From the NCBI GenBank assembly GCA_020631405.1, contig JAHDHH010000008.1, positions 38,201 through 84,823 on the forward strand: 46,623 nt of DNA, read 5' to 3'. This DNA is from Saprospiraceae bacterium. GTDB taxonomy: Bacteria; Bacteroidota; Bacteroidia; Chitinophagales; Saprospiraceae. Within the stretch, counting starts at the first letter, position 1. The number at the start of each line of letters is the position of its first letter. The notes under the pieces were generated by a model, which ran no database searches, was not told the origin of the DNA, and saw only the letters and a program-made list of their open reading frames with translations. The translations under genes were made by a program, and so were the position numbers. Positions 18,509-27,395 of this stretch are shown piece by piece.

Positions 18509-19387
18509 ATGGGAATGCGTCAGCTTAAAATTACTAAGTCAATTACGAATAGGGAGAGTCAATCTCTAGAAAAGTATTTACAAGAAATAGGTAAGGTGGA
18601 CCTTCTTACTCCTGAGGAGGAAGTAGATTTAGCTAAGAAAATCAAAGCGGGTGACCAAGATGCCCTCGAAAGATTAACTAAGGCCAATCTGAGATTTGTA
18701 GTTTCGGTAGCTAAGCAATATCAAAATCAAGGTCTTTCCTTGAGTGATTTGATTAATGAAGGAAATTTAGGTTTGATCAAGGCTGCACAGAGATTTGACG
18801 AAACTAGAGGATTTAAATTTATCTCTTACGCGGTTTGGTGGATTAGACAATCAATTCTCCAAGCACTAGCAGAGCAATCAAGAATTGTAAGGCTACCTCT
18901 GAATAAAGTAGGGTCACTAAATAAGATAAACAGAGCTTTCTCAGAATTAGAGCAAGAATTTGAGAGAGAACCATCACCAGAGGAGTTGGCAGAGCTCTTA
19001 GAAATCTCAGCTGATGAAGTAGAGACCACACTCGGGGTGGCTTCTAGGCACGTATCTATGGATGCGCCATTTGTTGATGGAGAAGACAACTCATTACTCG
19101 ATGTACTAGAGAATGGTGCCACACCAAAGACTGATTCTCAGTTAGAGTACATGGATTCTCTAAGAAGAGAGATTGAGAGATCTTTGAATACCTTGAGTGA
19201 AAGACAGATGGATGTCATCAAGCTCTATTTTGGATTAGGTATCGAACATCCTATGTCGCTTGAAGATATAGGAGAGAAGTTTGGTCTGACCAGAGAAAGA
19301 GTTAGACAGATTAAAGACAAAGCGATTAATAAGCTTAGATCTGCAAGTAGAAGTAAGTTACTTAAGCACTACCTTGGCGAAAGCTAG
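18509..19387 (+). CDS. rpoD: Primary RNA polymerase sigma factor (sigma-70, RpoD/SigA type)
   Basis: Encodes 292 aa; a second in-frame ATG at 18515 (MRQLKITKS) is the family's usual start, so the first two residues are uncertain. It has region 1.2 ([20 protein letters not shown]), region 2 with the -10-binding helix ([16 protein letters not shown]), region 3 and region 4 with a helix-turn-helix ([20 protein letters not shown]). It lacks region 1.1, as is normal for the short primary sigma of Bacteroidota, which recognises TAnnTTTG/TTG promoters like those in this window. The TAG stop (19385-19387) is followed in the same frame, with no further stop, by the S41 peptidase coding sequence. Confidence 0.97.
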   Translation: MGMRQLKITKSITNRESQSLEKYLQEIGKVDLLTPEEEVDLAKKIKAGDQDALERLTKANLRFVVSVAKQYQNQGLSLSDLINEGNLGLIKAAQRFDETRGFKFISYAVWWIRQSILQALAEQSRIVRLPLNKVGSLNKINRAFSELEQEFEREPSPEELAELLEISADEVETTLGVASRHVSMDAPFVDGEDNSLLDVLENGATPKTDSQLEYMDSLRREIERSLNTLSERQMDVIKLYFGLGIEHPMSLEDIGEKFGLTRERVRQIKDKAINKLRSASRSKLLKHYLGES

Positions 19388-19462
19388 GGTTTTAATTCAA
19401 TAATTATTTCTAAGGCGTATAATAGATTAGCATTATGGATACCATTCTTAATTGGTCTATCC

Positions 19463-20929
19463 TTGGCTATGGGTCTCGTCCTTGGCTATACTTTTTATGC
19501 TAAAGATTCATCAAAGCTCATTCAGCGAGTAAGCGAGTCAGATAATCCTGCTATCTATGGGGTAGGCGAAGTCGAAACTGTCATCAACCTTATCGACAAG
19601 AAGTATCTCAATCCAGTACAGCGTAAGGTACTCGTAGAATCTGCTATAGGGTCTGCAGTGAGTAATCTTGACAAGTATAGCGTCTACATACCCTCAATAG
19701 AGAGAGAGTCAAGCCAAATGGACTTGCAGACTGACTTTAAAGGATTAGGTATTGAAATGATTCAATATGATGACTCAATCCGAGTGACTTATGCACTGGT
19801 TGGATCTAAAACTAGACAAGCTGGCCTGGATCATGGAGATGTATTGATTGCAATCAATGACAAACCTATGACTGGAGACACCATAGAATTTAGTACCCTA
19901 AGGACTCAAGTCCTAGCGAAAGGTGATAGCTGTAAGGTTACCTATTTGGACTACCAGACAAAGGACTTAGTGACAAAGACATTCGAACTCATAGAAATAG
20001 AAAATAATGATGCCTCAATCCATTCACTAATCAATGATAGCACTGGCATTATCAAAATCAAGCAATTCAATTCTAGGACATATGAGCAGTTCATGCAGTC
20101 GTTAGAAAACTTGGATACCCTGTCTGGGGAGAACCTTGATTTAATTATTGATGTACGAAGTAATCCAGGAGGTTATCTGCCACAGGTCTTAAAAATATTG
20201 GATCAGCTCATCTACGAGAAGGACCTGCTCTTACTTAAAACTGTGAATAGAGAGGACAAAGAAAAAACATACTACTCCAAGGCGAAGAACTTTTTTAAAG
20301 TCAGAAGAATAGCTGTCCTTATTGACGAACATTCGGCTAGTGCTAGTGAAATACTAGCTGGTGTCATTCAAGACTTAGATAGAGGGGTAGTATTAGGAAG
20401 TCAGTCCTATGGTAAGGGATTGGTACAAGAGCAATATGGACTGCCCTCAGGTGGAGAAATACGTCTGACAGTTTCAGAATACATACTACCTTCTGGGAGA
20501 TCAATACAAAAGTGGAGATCTTTCGTGCCTGCAGGAGAAAGTCTTTGTGATTCGTTGTCCACCTTAGAACACAAGAGTAAGAAATATAGAAGGCCATTGC
20601 CGAACTGTCAAGGAATAGTACCTGACTACCTTACTGAATCAGATAGCCTTTGTCAAGTAGATAGGTTTGCCCTGCTTAGTGCTGCGTTTGCTCTAGAATC
20701 AGTAGAGGATATCGATGTAGAGGAAGAGCTAATGTCGTTTAATGCAGAGAGTGAGTTAAAGTGTGACCCTAATTGTTTGAGTAAGTTGGATAGCGAACTA
20801 AACTATATACTCGTAAAGCGAAATGAAGGTGTCAATGAAGCAGAGAAGTCTAGTCTGGCTACTGATCCCACAGTAAAAAAAGCAATAGAATATCTAGAAA
20901 AAGACTTGAAGTCATTACTGAAAAAGTAG
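19463..20929 (+). CDS. S41 (C-terminal processing) peptidase with PDZ domain; true start uncertain
   Basis: At least 488 aa from a TTG at 19463 (ATG at 19469). The order is an N-terminal membrane segment, a C-terminal-processing-type helical region, a PDZ domain (KGLGIEMIQYDD ... GDVLIAINDKP) and the S41 core, with the nucleophile region EHSASASEI and the lysine in SYGKGLVQE forming the Ser/Lys dyad. It should be a periplasmic, inner-membrane-anchored protease. The membrane helix clearly continues upstream of 19463: the frame is open back to the rpoD TAG and encodes RLALWIPFLIGLSLAMGLVL, yet contains no ATG, GTG or TTG before 19463. A rare start (ATA/ATT near 19400-19408) or coupling to rpoD is therefore possible. 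The family is certain. Confidence 0.92.
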   Translation: MAMGLVLGYTFYAKDSSKLIQRVSESDNPAIYGVGEVETVINLIDKKYLNPVQRKVLVESAIGSAVSNLDKYSVYIPSIERESSQMDLQTDFKGLGIEMIQYDDSIRVTYALVGSKTRQAGLDHGDVLIAINDKPMTGDTIEFSTLRTQVLAKGDSCKVTYLDYQTKDLVTKTFELIEIENNDASIHSLINDSTGIIKIKQFNSRTYEQFMQSLENLDTLSGENLDLIIDVRSNPGGYLPQVLKILDQLIYEKDLLLLKTVNREDKEKTYYSKAKNFFKVRRIAVLIDEHSASASEILAGVIQDLDRGVVLGSQSYGKGLVQEQYGLPSGGEIRLTVSEYILPSGRSIQKWRSFVPAGESLCDSLSTLEHKSKKYRRPLPNCQGIVPDYLTESDSLCQVDRFALLSAAFALESVEDIDVEEELMSFNAESELKCDPNCLSKLDSELNYILVKRNEGVNEAEKSSLATDPTVKKAIEYLEKDLKSLLKK

Positions 20930-20936
20930 AACGCTT

Positions 20937-21509
20937 CTAAGTTCTGATGAAATCTATCTCCCCCTTGTTATCATAAGTCACAATCACTGATGGTGAATCA
21001 AATACTTGTTCTTGAATACTTGGTGGAAATGGCGGGATAAAGTCAACTCCCGAAATAATCGCCTTGTCAATCTCAATAAAACTTGACGGAGGATTTTCAC
21101 CGTTGATAGCTGCGGTGGTAGAAATTATAGGTCCATCAAGTTCTTCAATAATTGCCTTGGTCAATGGGTTGTGAGTCACTCTTATTGCTACTGTATTATC
21201 AATAGTTACACAGAAGAATGGGAGGTTCTTTGCCTCGTGGATTAAGGTCAGCGGCTTATTGTGTAGGGACATTAAGGTTTCTACTCTTGGATGTATGTTG
21301 GATGCATACCTGTGCAACATTTCAATACTGGATACTAAAAGGATGTAGGGGTTGTCTGGTTTGGCTTGCTTTAAGGTTGTTACTTTTTGAATAGCCTGTT
21401 CGTCAAATGCGTAACATGAAATGCCCCATAGAGAATTGGTTGGAAGTACTGTAACTTCTCCAGCTTTTAAGTTTTTTGCAATTTCTTCTATCTGATCAGG
21501 CAGCAACAT
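20937..21509 (-). CDS. L-threonylcarbamoyladenylate synthase (YrdC/Sua5 family)
   Basis: Encodes 190 aa, the YrdC-only length without the C-terminal Sua5 domain. The N-terminal strand-loop GEVTVLPTNSLWGISC, with LKQAKPDNPYILLVS after it, is the ATP/threonine-binding part of the family, and VAIRVTHNP lies where the SUA5 phosphate-binding motif is found. Known role: makes threonylcarbamoyl-AMP from threonine, bicarbonate and ATP for t6A37 modification of ANN-decoding tRNAs. It is convergent with the S41 peptidase (7 bp apart) and divergent from the PKD surface protein. The family is clear; an accessory YciO-like role cannot be excluded. Confidence 0.85.
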   Translation of the reverse strand: MLLPDQIEEIAKNLKAGEVTVLPTNSLWGISCYAFDEQAIQKVTTLKQAKPDNPYILLVSSIEMLHRYASNIHPRVETLMSLHNKPLTLIHEAKNLPFFCVTIDNTVAIRVTHNPLTKAIIEELDGPIISTTAAINGENPPSSFIEIDKAIISGVDFIPPFPPSIQEQVFDSPSVIVTYDNKGEIDFIRT

Positions 21510-21608
21510 GTCTTAAATTGAGTATAATAGTATGAAAACAATTCTTTAGTAGAATAATTAAAACACAAAAACGTTTTTGAAGACAGTAATTGTGTGCCAC
21601 ATCTCTTT

Positions 21609-21616
21609 TATTTTTG
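21609..21616 (+). promoter_or_regulatory. -7 promoter element (TATTTTTG) of the PKD surface-protein gene
   Basis: Exact TAnnTTTG match ending 5 nt before ATG 21622, with TTG at 21590-21592 (16-nt spacing) as a possible -33 element. It supports ATG 21622 over the upstream TTG at 21577, and a leaderless transcript. Confidence 0.6.
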
Positions 21617-21621
21617 CCAAT

Positions 21622-23883
21622 ATGATGTATAGATTAATTTCTTTGTTATTCTTCACTGTCTATTTCCTTTCACTCAATAGGATTGAGGCAGCTCACATTG
21701 TCGGTGGACAACTAGTCTACGAGTGTAAGGATGCTGATATTTCAGATGGATCAGTAGATTTCGATTTTGAATGCACAGTGTATAGAGACCAGTTTTCAGA
21801 TGGAGCAGTATTTGATGTTGAGATTGGTTTTGGAATTTATGCTTTGGATGGTCATGGGACATGGGTTCATATGGACACAAAAGTTGTAGGACTAAGTCAA
21901 GAAGATGTGGAGGTTGTACCATTTGATGATACTAATCCGTGTGTTGAGATTCCTTCTGGGGTTGGTGTAGAGAAGGCGATATATAGATTCGACCTTTCTC
22001 TGGAAGTGACAAATCAGACATATATGATTGCTTATCAACGTTGTTGTCGAAATGGGACTATAACTAATATCGTAGATCCAGGAGATACTGGTGCGGCAAT
22101 CCACGTTACTATTTCACCAGAGGCTCAGCAGTTCTGTAATTCTACTCCTGCATTTGATAATTTTCCTCCGATTTTTATTTGTCAAGACCAAGAACTCATG
22201 GTAAGTCAATCGGCAGTTGATCAAGATGGTGATGTACTAAAGTATAGATTTTGTGCTCCGTTGACTGCTGGAGGTACTGCAGGATCAGACCCTGACGATC
22301 CAATTCCACCAACTGCATGTGTTGGCGTAACTCCTAGCCCTGAGAACTGCCCACCACCTTTCCAAGAAGTGGTTTTTGCCTTGCCGTATACTTCTGATGA
22401 TCCGTTGAATGGTCTTGTTATTGACCCCAATACAGGGTTGATTACTGGTGTGCCTCAAATGGTCGGACAGTATGTAGTAGGCATCTGTGTAGAGGAATAT
22501 AGGGGAGGTGTTCTTATTGGACAGATAGTCAGAGATTTTCAGTTTAATGTAGTGGAGTGTAGCCCTAATATCATAGTTAATATTGAAAGTGATTCCCTGT
22601 TAGGCCCAAAGTCATTTTTGTTTGACCTTTGCGGTGAGACGGAGAAGCAATTCGTGAATACTAGTATCGGTGGAGATAAAATAGTTTCTTACGAATGGGT
22701 TATGGATTTAAATGGAGTGCCTGATACTGTAACTGATCAAGATGCCTTTTATGCCTTTCCTGGCTTAGGTACCTACTTTGGGACACTAGTACTTAACCAA
22801 GGTACAGAATGTGCAGATACAGCCATGATTCAAGTCAATGTATATCCTGAGACGACCGCCGATTTCATCTATACGTTTGATACTTGTGTTGCTGGACCTA
22901 TTCCATTTACCAATTTAAGTACTACATTGAGTAGCCAGATTGTTTCCAATAATTGGGATTTTGGGGAGGGAACATCCACTGAAGTCAATCCAGTGTTTGA
23001 GTTTTTAACTCCTGGAGATAAAGATGTAGTGCTAACCATAGAGGATATTAACGGCTGTGTAGAAGTGAGTGAGCAGGTCTTGCCATATTACCCAGTGCCT
23101 GAGACTCTGGTTACCGTGCCAAGCAGCTTCGTAGGTTGTAATCCTGCCAATGTTACATTTGATAACCTTTCTGTGCCAATTGATTCAACGTATATCACTA
23201 CTTGGGATTTTGGCGATGGTTCTTTTGGTTCAGAGTTGAGTCCTATCCACTTGTATGACAGTGAAGGAATCTATACCGTGAGTCTTGATGTGGTCTCTCC
23301 AATTGGCTGTACTACGGAAAGGACATTTCCTAATTTGATTACTATCAAGGCATCTCCAACTGCTGACTTTGATTGTACTCCAGAGGAGTTCAATAGTCTT
23401 GAGAATGAGATTTTTCTCTTTGATAAGTCTACAGATGCCGAACGCTTGCAGTGGATTATTCCAGGAGTAGGAGTGTCAGAAGAGGTAAACCCGATGTTCA
23501 GCTTACCAGATACCGGAATATTTGAGATTAACCTTGTTGCTATTCATATGAGTGGTTGTCCAGATACCATGACCAAGCTTATAGATGTCATTCCACTAGA
23601 CAACTTATACTTCCCTAATGCTTTCACGCCAAATAATGACGGAAAGAATGACGAATTCAAAGGAGTCGGACTTATTGAAGGGTTGTCAGACTTCGAATTA
23701 AGGGTTTGGAATAGGTGGGGAGAGTCAATATTCGCATCAAACGACGTCTATGTTGGTTGGAATGGTCAGGACAATAATACTGGGCAGCAATCACCGACTG
23801 GCAGTTATATTTATTCGTATAGTTATACCTCGGGCAGAGGTGAAAAACGACAGGGAGAGGGGAAAATATTACTCTTGAGATAA
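21622..23883 (+). CDS. PKD-repeat surface protein with gliding-motility-type (type B) T9SS sorting domain
   Basis: Encodes 753 aa. ATG 21622 is chosen because the -7 element sits just upstream and MMYRLISLLFFTVYFLSLN is a signal peptide. The mature N-terminus (AAHIVGGQLVYECKD) is the opening of a domain common in large Bacteroidota surface proteins. A putative Ig-like region with VDQDGDVLKYRFCAPL and GLVIDPNTGLITGVPQ follows (residues ~190-300). PKD-like repeats have WDFGEGTSTEVNP and WDFGDGSFGSELSP. The last ~90 residues (YFPNAFTPNNDGKNDEF ... WNRWGESIF ... PTGSYIY) are the gliding motility-associated C-terminal domain, a type B sorting signal. It should be exported by Sec plus T9SS to the cell surface. 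The ligand or enzymatic role is unknown. Confidence 0.9.
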   Translation: MMYRLISLLFFTVYFLSLNRIEAAHIVGGQLVYECKDADISDGSVDFDFECTVYRDQFSDGAVFDVEIGFGIYALDGHGTWVHMDTKVVGLSQEDVEVVPFDDTNPCVEIPSGVGVEKAIYRFDLSLEVTNQTYMIAYQRCCRNGTITNIVDPGDTGAAIHVTISPEAQQFCNSTPAFDNFPPIFICQDQELMVSQSAVDQDGDVLKYRFCAPLTAGGTAGSDPDDPIPPTACVGVTPSPENCPPPFQEVVFALPYTSDDPLNGLVIDPNTGLITGVPQMVGQYVVGICVEEYRGGVLIGQIVRDFQFNVVECSPNIIVNIESDSLLGPKSFLFDLCGETEKQFVNTSIGGDKIVSYEWVMDLNGVPDTVTDQDAFYAFPGLGTYFGTLVLNQGTECADTAMIQVNVYPETTADFIYTFDTCVAGPIPFTNLSTTLSSQIVSNNWDFGEGTSTEVNPVFEFLTPGDKDVVLTIEDINGCVEVSEQVLPYYPVPETLVTVPSSFVGCNPANVTFDNLSVPIDSTYITTWDFGDGSFGSELSPIHLYDSEGIYTVSLDVVSPIGCTTERTFPNLITIKASPTADFDCTPEEFNSLENEIFLFDKSTDAERLQWIIPGVGVSEEVNPMFSLPDTGIFEINLVAIHMSGCPDTMTKLIDVIPLDNLYFPNAFTPNNDGKNDEFKGVGLIEGLSDFELRVWNRWGESIFASNDVYVGWNGQDNNTGQQSPTGSYIYSYSYTSGRGEKRQGEGKILLLR

Positions 23884-23910
23884 AAAGGTGAAATTATAAA
23901 TAGTTATTAC

Positions 23911-23918
23911 TATCTTTG
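23911..23918 (+). promoter_or_regulatory. -7 promoter element of rplS (TATCTTTG)
   Basis: Exact TAnnTTTG match 20 nt before the rplS ATG, giving a predicted leader of about 15 nt. No good -33 TTG at the usual spacing is seen. Confidence 0.55.
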
Positions 23919-23938
23919 CGCTTCGAAATTTTGAAGAA

Positions 23939-24292
23939 ATGGATATTACCAAATTAGTACACGACGACATAACTACATTCAACAAGCTTGCTGAGTTCGG
24001 CCCAGGAGACAATGTATCTGTAAGTTATTCTATTAAGGAAGGAGCTAAAGAAAGAATACAGAAGTTCAGAGGCGATGTGATTCAAGTTAAAGGTCAAGGA
24101 GCTACCAAGACTTTTACTGTGAGAAAAATCTCTAATGGAGTTGGCGTAGAAAGAATATTTCCATTGAATTCTCCTAACATCGTTGAAGTAGAAGTACTGA
24201 AAAGAGGTAGAGTAAGAAGGGCTAAATTGTTCTACTTGAGAGACCTAGTAGGTAAGAAAGCGAAGATCAAGGAAAGAAAATTATTCAAATAG
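23939..24292 (+). CDS. rplS: 50S ribosomal protein bL19
   Basis: Encodes 117 aa, the normal length. It contains the family core [45 protein letters not shown] and the C-terminal [20 protein letters not shown]. It is a component of the large ribosomal subunit at the 30S/50S interface. In many bacteria it follows trmD; here it is monocistronic behind its own promoter. It is convergent with ppk1, with a hairpin between the two. Identification is certain. Confidence 0.98.
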   Translation: MDITKLVHDDITTFNKLAEFGPGDNVSVSYSIKEGAKERIQKFRGDVIQVKGQGATKTFTVRKISNGVGVERIFPLNSPNIVEVEVLKRGRVRRAKLFYLRDLVGKKAKIKERKLFK

Positions 24293-24298
24293 CTCAAC

Positions 24299-24318
24299 TG
24301 GTCGTAGTTCTACGACCA
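24299..24318. terminator. Hairpin between convergent rplS and ppk1 (possible bidirectional terminator)
   Basis: TGGTCGTA (24299-24306) pairs perfectly with TACGACCA (24311-24318) around GTTC. It overlaps the ppk1 stop codon. No strong T-run follows on either strand, so its activity as an intrinsic terminator is uncertain. Confidence 0.45.
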
Positions 24319-26379
24319 TGCCTCCAATTCATTTAGTCTTTTGAAGTAGTGGTAAGATTCTAATTGTGATCTTACAACTGACTTTTCGTTTGACTTGTAA
24401 GTATTTGTTTTCCCAGATTCTATTAATCTAGCTTTGACATTATCTTGGAGTTGTAACTTCAGAATGTCTAGTATGGTTTTCTTTAATTCTTCAGAGTACA
24501 CTGGAACTACCGTCTCAAACCTCCTGTGTAAGTTCCGTTCCATAAAGTCTGCAGAAGATAGATATATATTTTCTTTACCACTGCGGTAGAACCAAAAGAC
24601 TCTAGCATGTTCTAGAAATCTGTCAACAATACTAATCACTTCAATATTTTCACTCACCTTTTTGATGCCTGCAACAAGAGAGCATATTCCTCTAATGATG
24701 AGTTTGATCTTTACCCCAGCCATACTTGCTTCGTACAGCTTTTCTATCATTTCCTTATCTTGAAGGCTATTCAGTTTGAGGATTATTCTAGCTTTATTAC
24801 CCTTTTTTGCTTCTTTAATCTCGTAATCGATCAACTTTTCAAGCATCTTATTGAGGTTAAACTGACCGACACCTAGGTGTTTAAATGGCAGCTTTGGAGG
24901 AGTCTTTGATTCTAGAAACTTTAAAAACATCCTCGCCTCTGCTGTTAGTCTTTGATCTGAAGTAAATAGACCAATGTCAGCATAGAGTTTTGCTGTAGAC
25001 TCATTAAAGTTGCCAGTACTGACATAGATGTAGTCTTTAACTTGGCCATTGACTTGCTTGCTCACGAGTGCCATTTTGCTATGCACCTTTAGTCCTGGTA
25101 TACTATATCTTACTTTTACGCCAGCTTCTTCTAGCTTTTCGCCCCATTCTAGGTTAGCTTTTTCGTCAAATCTAGCCTTGATCTCAATGAAGGCAAACAC
25201 CTTCTTTCCATTTCGTACTGCCCTCATGAGTGCTTCCATGATTCGAGACTTCTTTGCAACCCTATATTGGATGATTTTGATATGTGTAACATCAGGATCT
25301 GTAGCTGCATCTTCAAAGAAACGTATCACAGATTCATAACTCTGGTAAGGGTAGTGGATGAGGTGGTCATTGATTTCAATGCCATCCAAGACTGACTTAA
25401 GCTTTTCGAGTTTATGATAGGGTAGTGGATAGAGTGTTTTGTCTTGAAGGTTTGACAAATTGAAAGTTGGGAAACCAAAAAAATCTGAGTTGTTATGTTG
25501 TTTACCTTCTGGAGACAAATCATAATCTGAAATATCAAAGACATCCATCAAATAGGCAAGGAGTGGCTTTGGCATATCTCTATCATGAACAAGTCTACTT
25601 GCAATGCCTACCTTTCGCTTTTCTAAGCTCTTTTTGACCTTGGCAATTAGATCTCCAGAATACTCATCGTCGATGTAAAGCTCTGCATCCCGTGTAAGTT
25701 TGATAGAGTACATCCCCACGATATTGTATCCTGGAAATATATACTTAGTTGAGTACTTAATTATTTCATCCAGTAATATCACTTCGTGCTTATGCGGACT
25801 TGTAGGAGGTAGTATCACAAACCTTGGAGATTCTTTCGATGGTATTTTTAGTAGGGCATTGTATTGCTTTGCTGCGTCCTCTTTATCTACAAGTTGTACA
25901 GCAAGATAGATAGCTGCATTATTCAGAAAAGGCTTAATTTTTTTTCCACGCAGAACTATCGGAATCACATAGGGTTGCAACTTGTCTAAGTAATAAGAGT
26001 CTATGAATTCTATTTGCTTTGGTGAGAGGTCTTCAATACGATGTATATTGATATGCTCTTTTGCAAGGCTAGGTACTATTTGGTTTTGGTATATGTCGCT
26101 AAATTCCACCTGGTGCTCAGCTACCAACTTAAGAATTTGAGTCAATACCTCTTCTGGCTCGAATGCGAGATTCTTTTGTGCTTTTTTTCCAGCCCTAACC
26201 ACATTCCTGTGATTTGCCACTCTCACTCTAAAAAACTCATCTAGGTTAGATGAGAAAATTGCTAAAAACTTTACTCTTTCCAACAGCGGAACATTCTTGT
26301 CTTTTGCTTCTTGCAATACTCTATAGTTAAACTGAAGCCAACTAATATCTCTATGGATGTATGGAAAGATAGATTTCAT
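24310..26379 (-). CDS. ppk1: Polyphosphate kinase 1
   Basis: Encodes 689 aa from ATG 26379 (MKSIFPYIHRDISWLQFNYR); a TTG at 26421 would add 14 residues not typical of the family. The N-terminal RDISWLQFNYRVLQEA and SNLDEFFRVRVA are PPK1 hallmarks. The PLD-like catalytic domains carry KVHSKMALVS (the autophosphorylated histidine region), YVSTGNFNESTAKLYADIG, and LEHARVFWFY with SADFMERNLHRRFE for the second active-site histidine. Known role: reversible transfer of the ATP gamma-phosphate to inorganic polyphosphate, linked to stress, motility and phosphate storage. It is divergent from a methyltransferase gene; no exact TAnnTTTG promoter is seen (AGACTTTG at about 26410-26417 on its strand is closest). 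Confidence 0.96.
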   Translation of the reverse strand: MKSIFPYIHRDISWLQFNYRVLQEAKDKNVPLLERVKFLAIFSSNLDEFFRVRVANHRNVVRAGKKAQKNLAFEPEEVLTQILKLVAEHQVEFSDIYQNQIVPSLAKEHINIHRIEDLSPKQIEFIDSYYLDKLQPYVIPIVLRGKKIKPFLNNAAIYLAVQLVDKEDAAKQYNALLKIPSKESPRFVILPPTSPHKHEVILLDEIIKYSTKYIFPGYNIVGMYSIKLTRDAELYIDDEYSGDLIAKVKKSLEKRKVGIASRLVHDRDMPKPLLAYLMDVFDISDYDLSPEGKQHNNSDFFGFPTFNLSNLQDKTLYPLPYHKLEKLKSVLDGIEINDHLIHYPYQSYESVIRFFEDAATDPDVTHIKIIQYRVAKKSRIMEALMRAVRNGKKVFAFIEIKARFDEKANLEWGEKLEEAGVKVRYSIPGLKVHSKMALVSKQVNGQVKDYIYVSTGNFNESTAKLYADIGLFTSDQRLTAEARMFLKFLESKTPPKLPFKHLGVGQFNLNKMLEKLIDYEIKEAKKGNKARIILKLNSLQDKEMIEKLYEASMAGVKIKLIIRGICSLVAGIKKVSENIEVISIVDRFLEHARVFWFYRSGKENIYLSSADFMERNLHRRFETVVPVYSEELKKTILDILKLQLQDNVKARLIESGKTNTYKSNEKSVVRSQLESYHYFKRLNELEAWS

Positions 26380-26545
26380 ATTTTGATTTATGCCTTGCAC
26401 AGCTAAGTTAACTATTCGCAAAGTCTGAAGTAAATTATTCTCACTAAATACTCAATTATTAGATTAAAAATAAACTTTGTATCTTCCGACTCTTCAATAA
26501 GGCAAGCTAAATTGAGTACAGTTGCTTTATTATAAATGAGAAAAT

Positions 26546-27349
26546 ATGAAAACAGGGCATCAGGGAGAGTATGAATTATTCAGAGCATTGTGGGGAAAGA
26601 AAGACATCCATATAGGGTTTTTCAAAACAGAGGATACTACAATACCGCAAGCGTCTAAATTAATGTTGGCAAGGATGATTAGGTTGATACCTAAGATTGC
26701 AAAAAAGACTAAATTTTTAGTAATTGGATCGGGATTTGGTACTGTAGCTAACAGCATTGTCAAAGAATTTGAGTGCAGGGTAGACTGCGTGAATAACGAT
26801 CCAGATGAAAACAAGGTCAATCAAAAATGGGTTGAGAAACATAGTTTTGAAAAGAAATTGTTCATCATAGAGAATGAAAACTTTGAAGATCTTCCTATAG
26901 AAAGAGACAACTATAATCTTGCATTGGCTCAGGAGATGGCGTCTTTTGTAGAGGATAAACAAAAGCTCTTTCGAGGATTGTTTGGTTCTATGGTGGCTGA
27001 AGGAAGGTTGATTTTTACAGATTTCTTAGAGGGTGACCAACCCCTTACAGAGAGTGAATCGGTTGATTACTTCGGCTTTGATGGGCAGTTGATATCTGAA
27101 AAAGAGTTAGAAGTTATTACTAAGAAGAATAGTTTTCAGAAGGTCTTCTCTAAGGATATGACAGACCAGCTTGATCTCTTTTATAAAGAAGTGATTAAGG
27201 AAATAGAAAAACAAAGACCTAAGGTAGAGAAGAAACTCACTAAGGCAGTAGTAGATAACCATGTGTCAATCTACAAGTCTAAGGGGAAAATGATTAAGGC
27301 TAAAAAAATCAAGTGGGTATTACATATTTACCAAAAAATCAATGTATAA
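26546..27349 (+). CDS. Class I SAM-dependent methyltransferase (small-molecule type)
   Basis: Encodes 267 aa. Motif I is FLVIGSGFGT (57-66), followed by an acidic strand end (VDCVNNDPDENK, ~78-89). Then come NYNLALAQEMASFVEDK and a GRLIFTDFLEG segment, matching the Rossmann methyltransferase order. The opening LWGKKDIHIGFFKTED resembles the W-D-x-H-x-G-(Y/F)-(F/Y) start of UbiE/sarcosine-type methyltransferases that act on small molecules such as quinones, amines or lipids. The C-terminus is lysine-rich. No substrate is assigned. It is divergent from ppk1 and followed after 46 bp by an unrecognised gene. The methyltransferase fold is likely, the target unknown. Confidence 0.75.
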   Translation: MKTGHQGEYELFRALWGKKDIHIGFFKTEDTTIPQASKLMLARMIRLIPKIAKKTKFLVIGSGFGTVANSIVKEFECRVDCVNNDPDENKVNQKWVEKHSFEKKLFIIENENFEDLPIERDNYNLALAQEMASFVEDKQKLFRGLFGSMVAEGRLIFTDFLEGDQPLTESESVDYFGFDGQLISEKELEVITKKNSFQKVFSKDMTDQLDLFYKEVIKEIEKQRPKVEKKLTKAVVDNHVSIYKSKGKMIKAKKIKWVLHIYQKINV

Positions 27350-27395
27350 CTATCTGATTTCGTTAATATTTGTTGAATTATAGAGAATAAAGCAT

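Noticed and set aside
20928..20945. Possible hairpin AGAAC/GTTCT between the S41 peptidase and YrdC genes
   Set aside because: Short stem with an 8-nt loop and no T-run.
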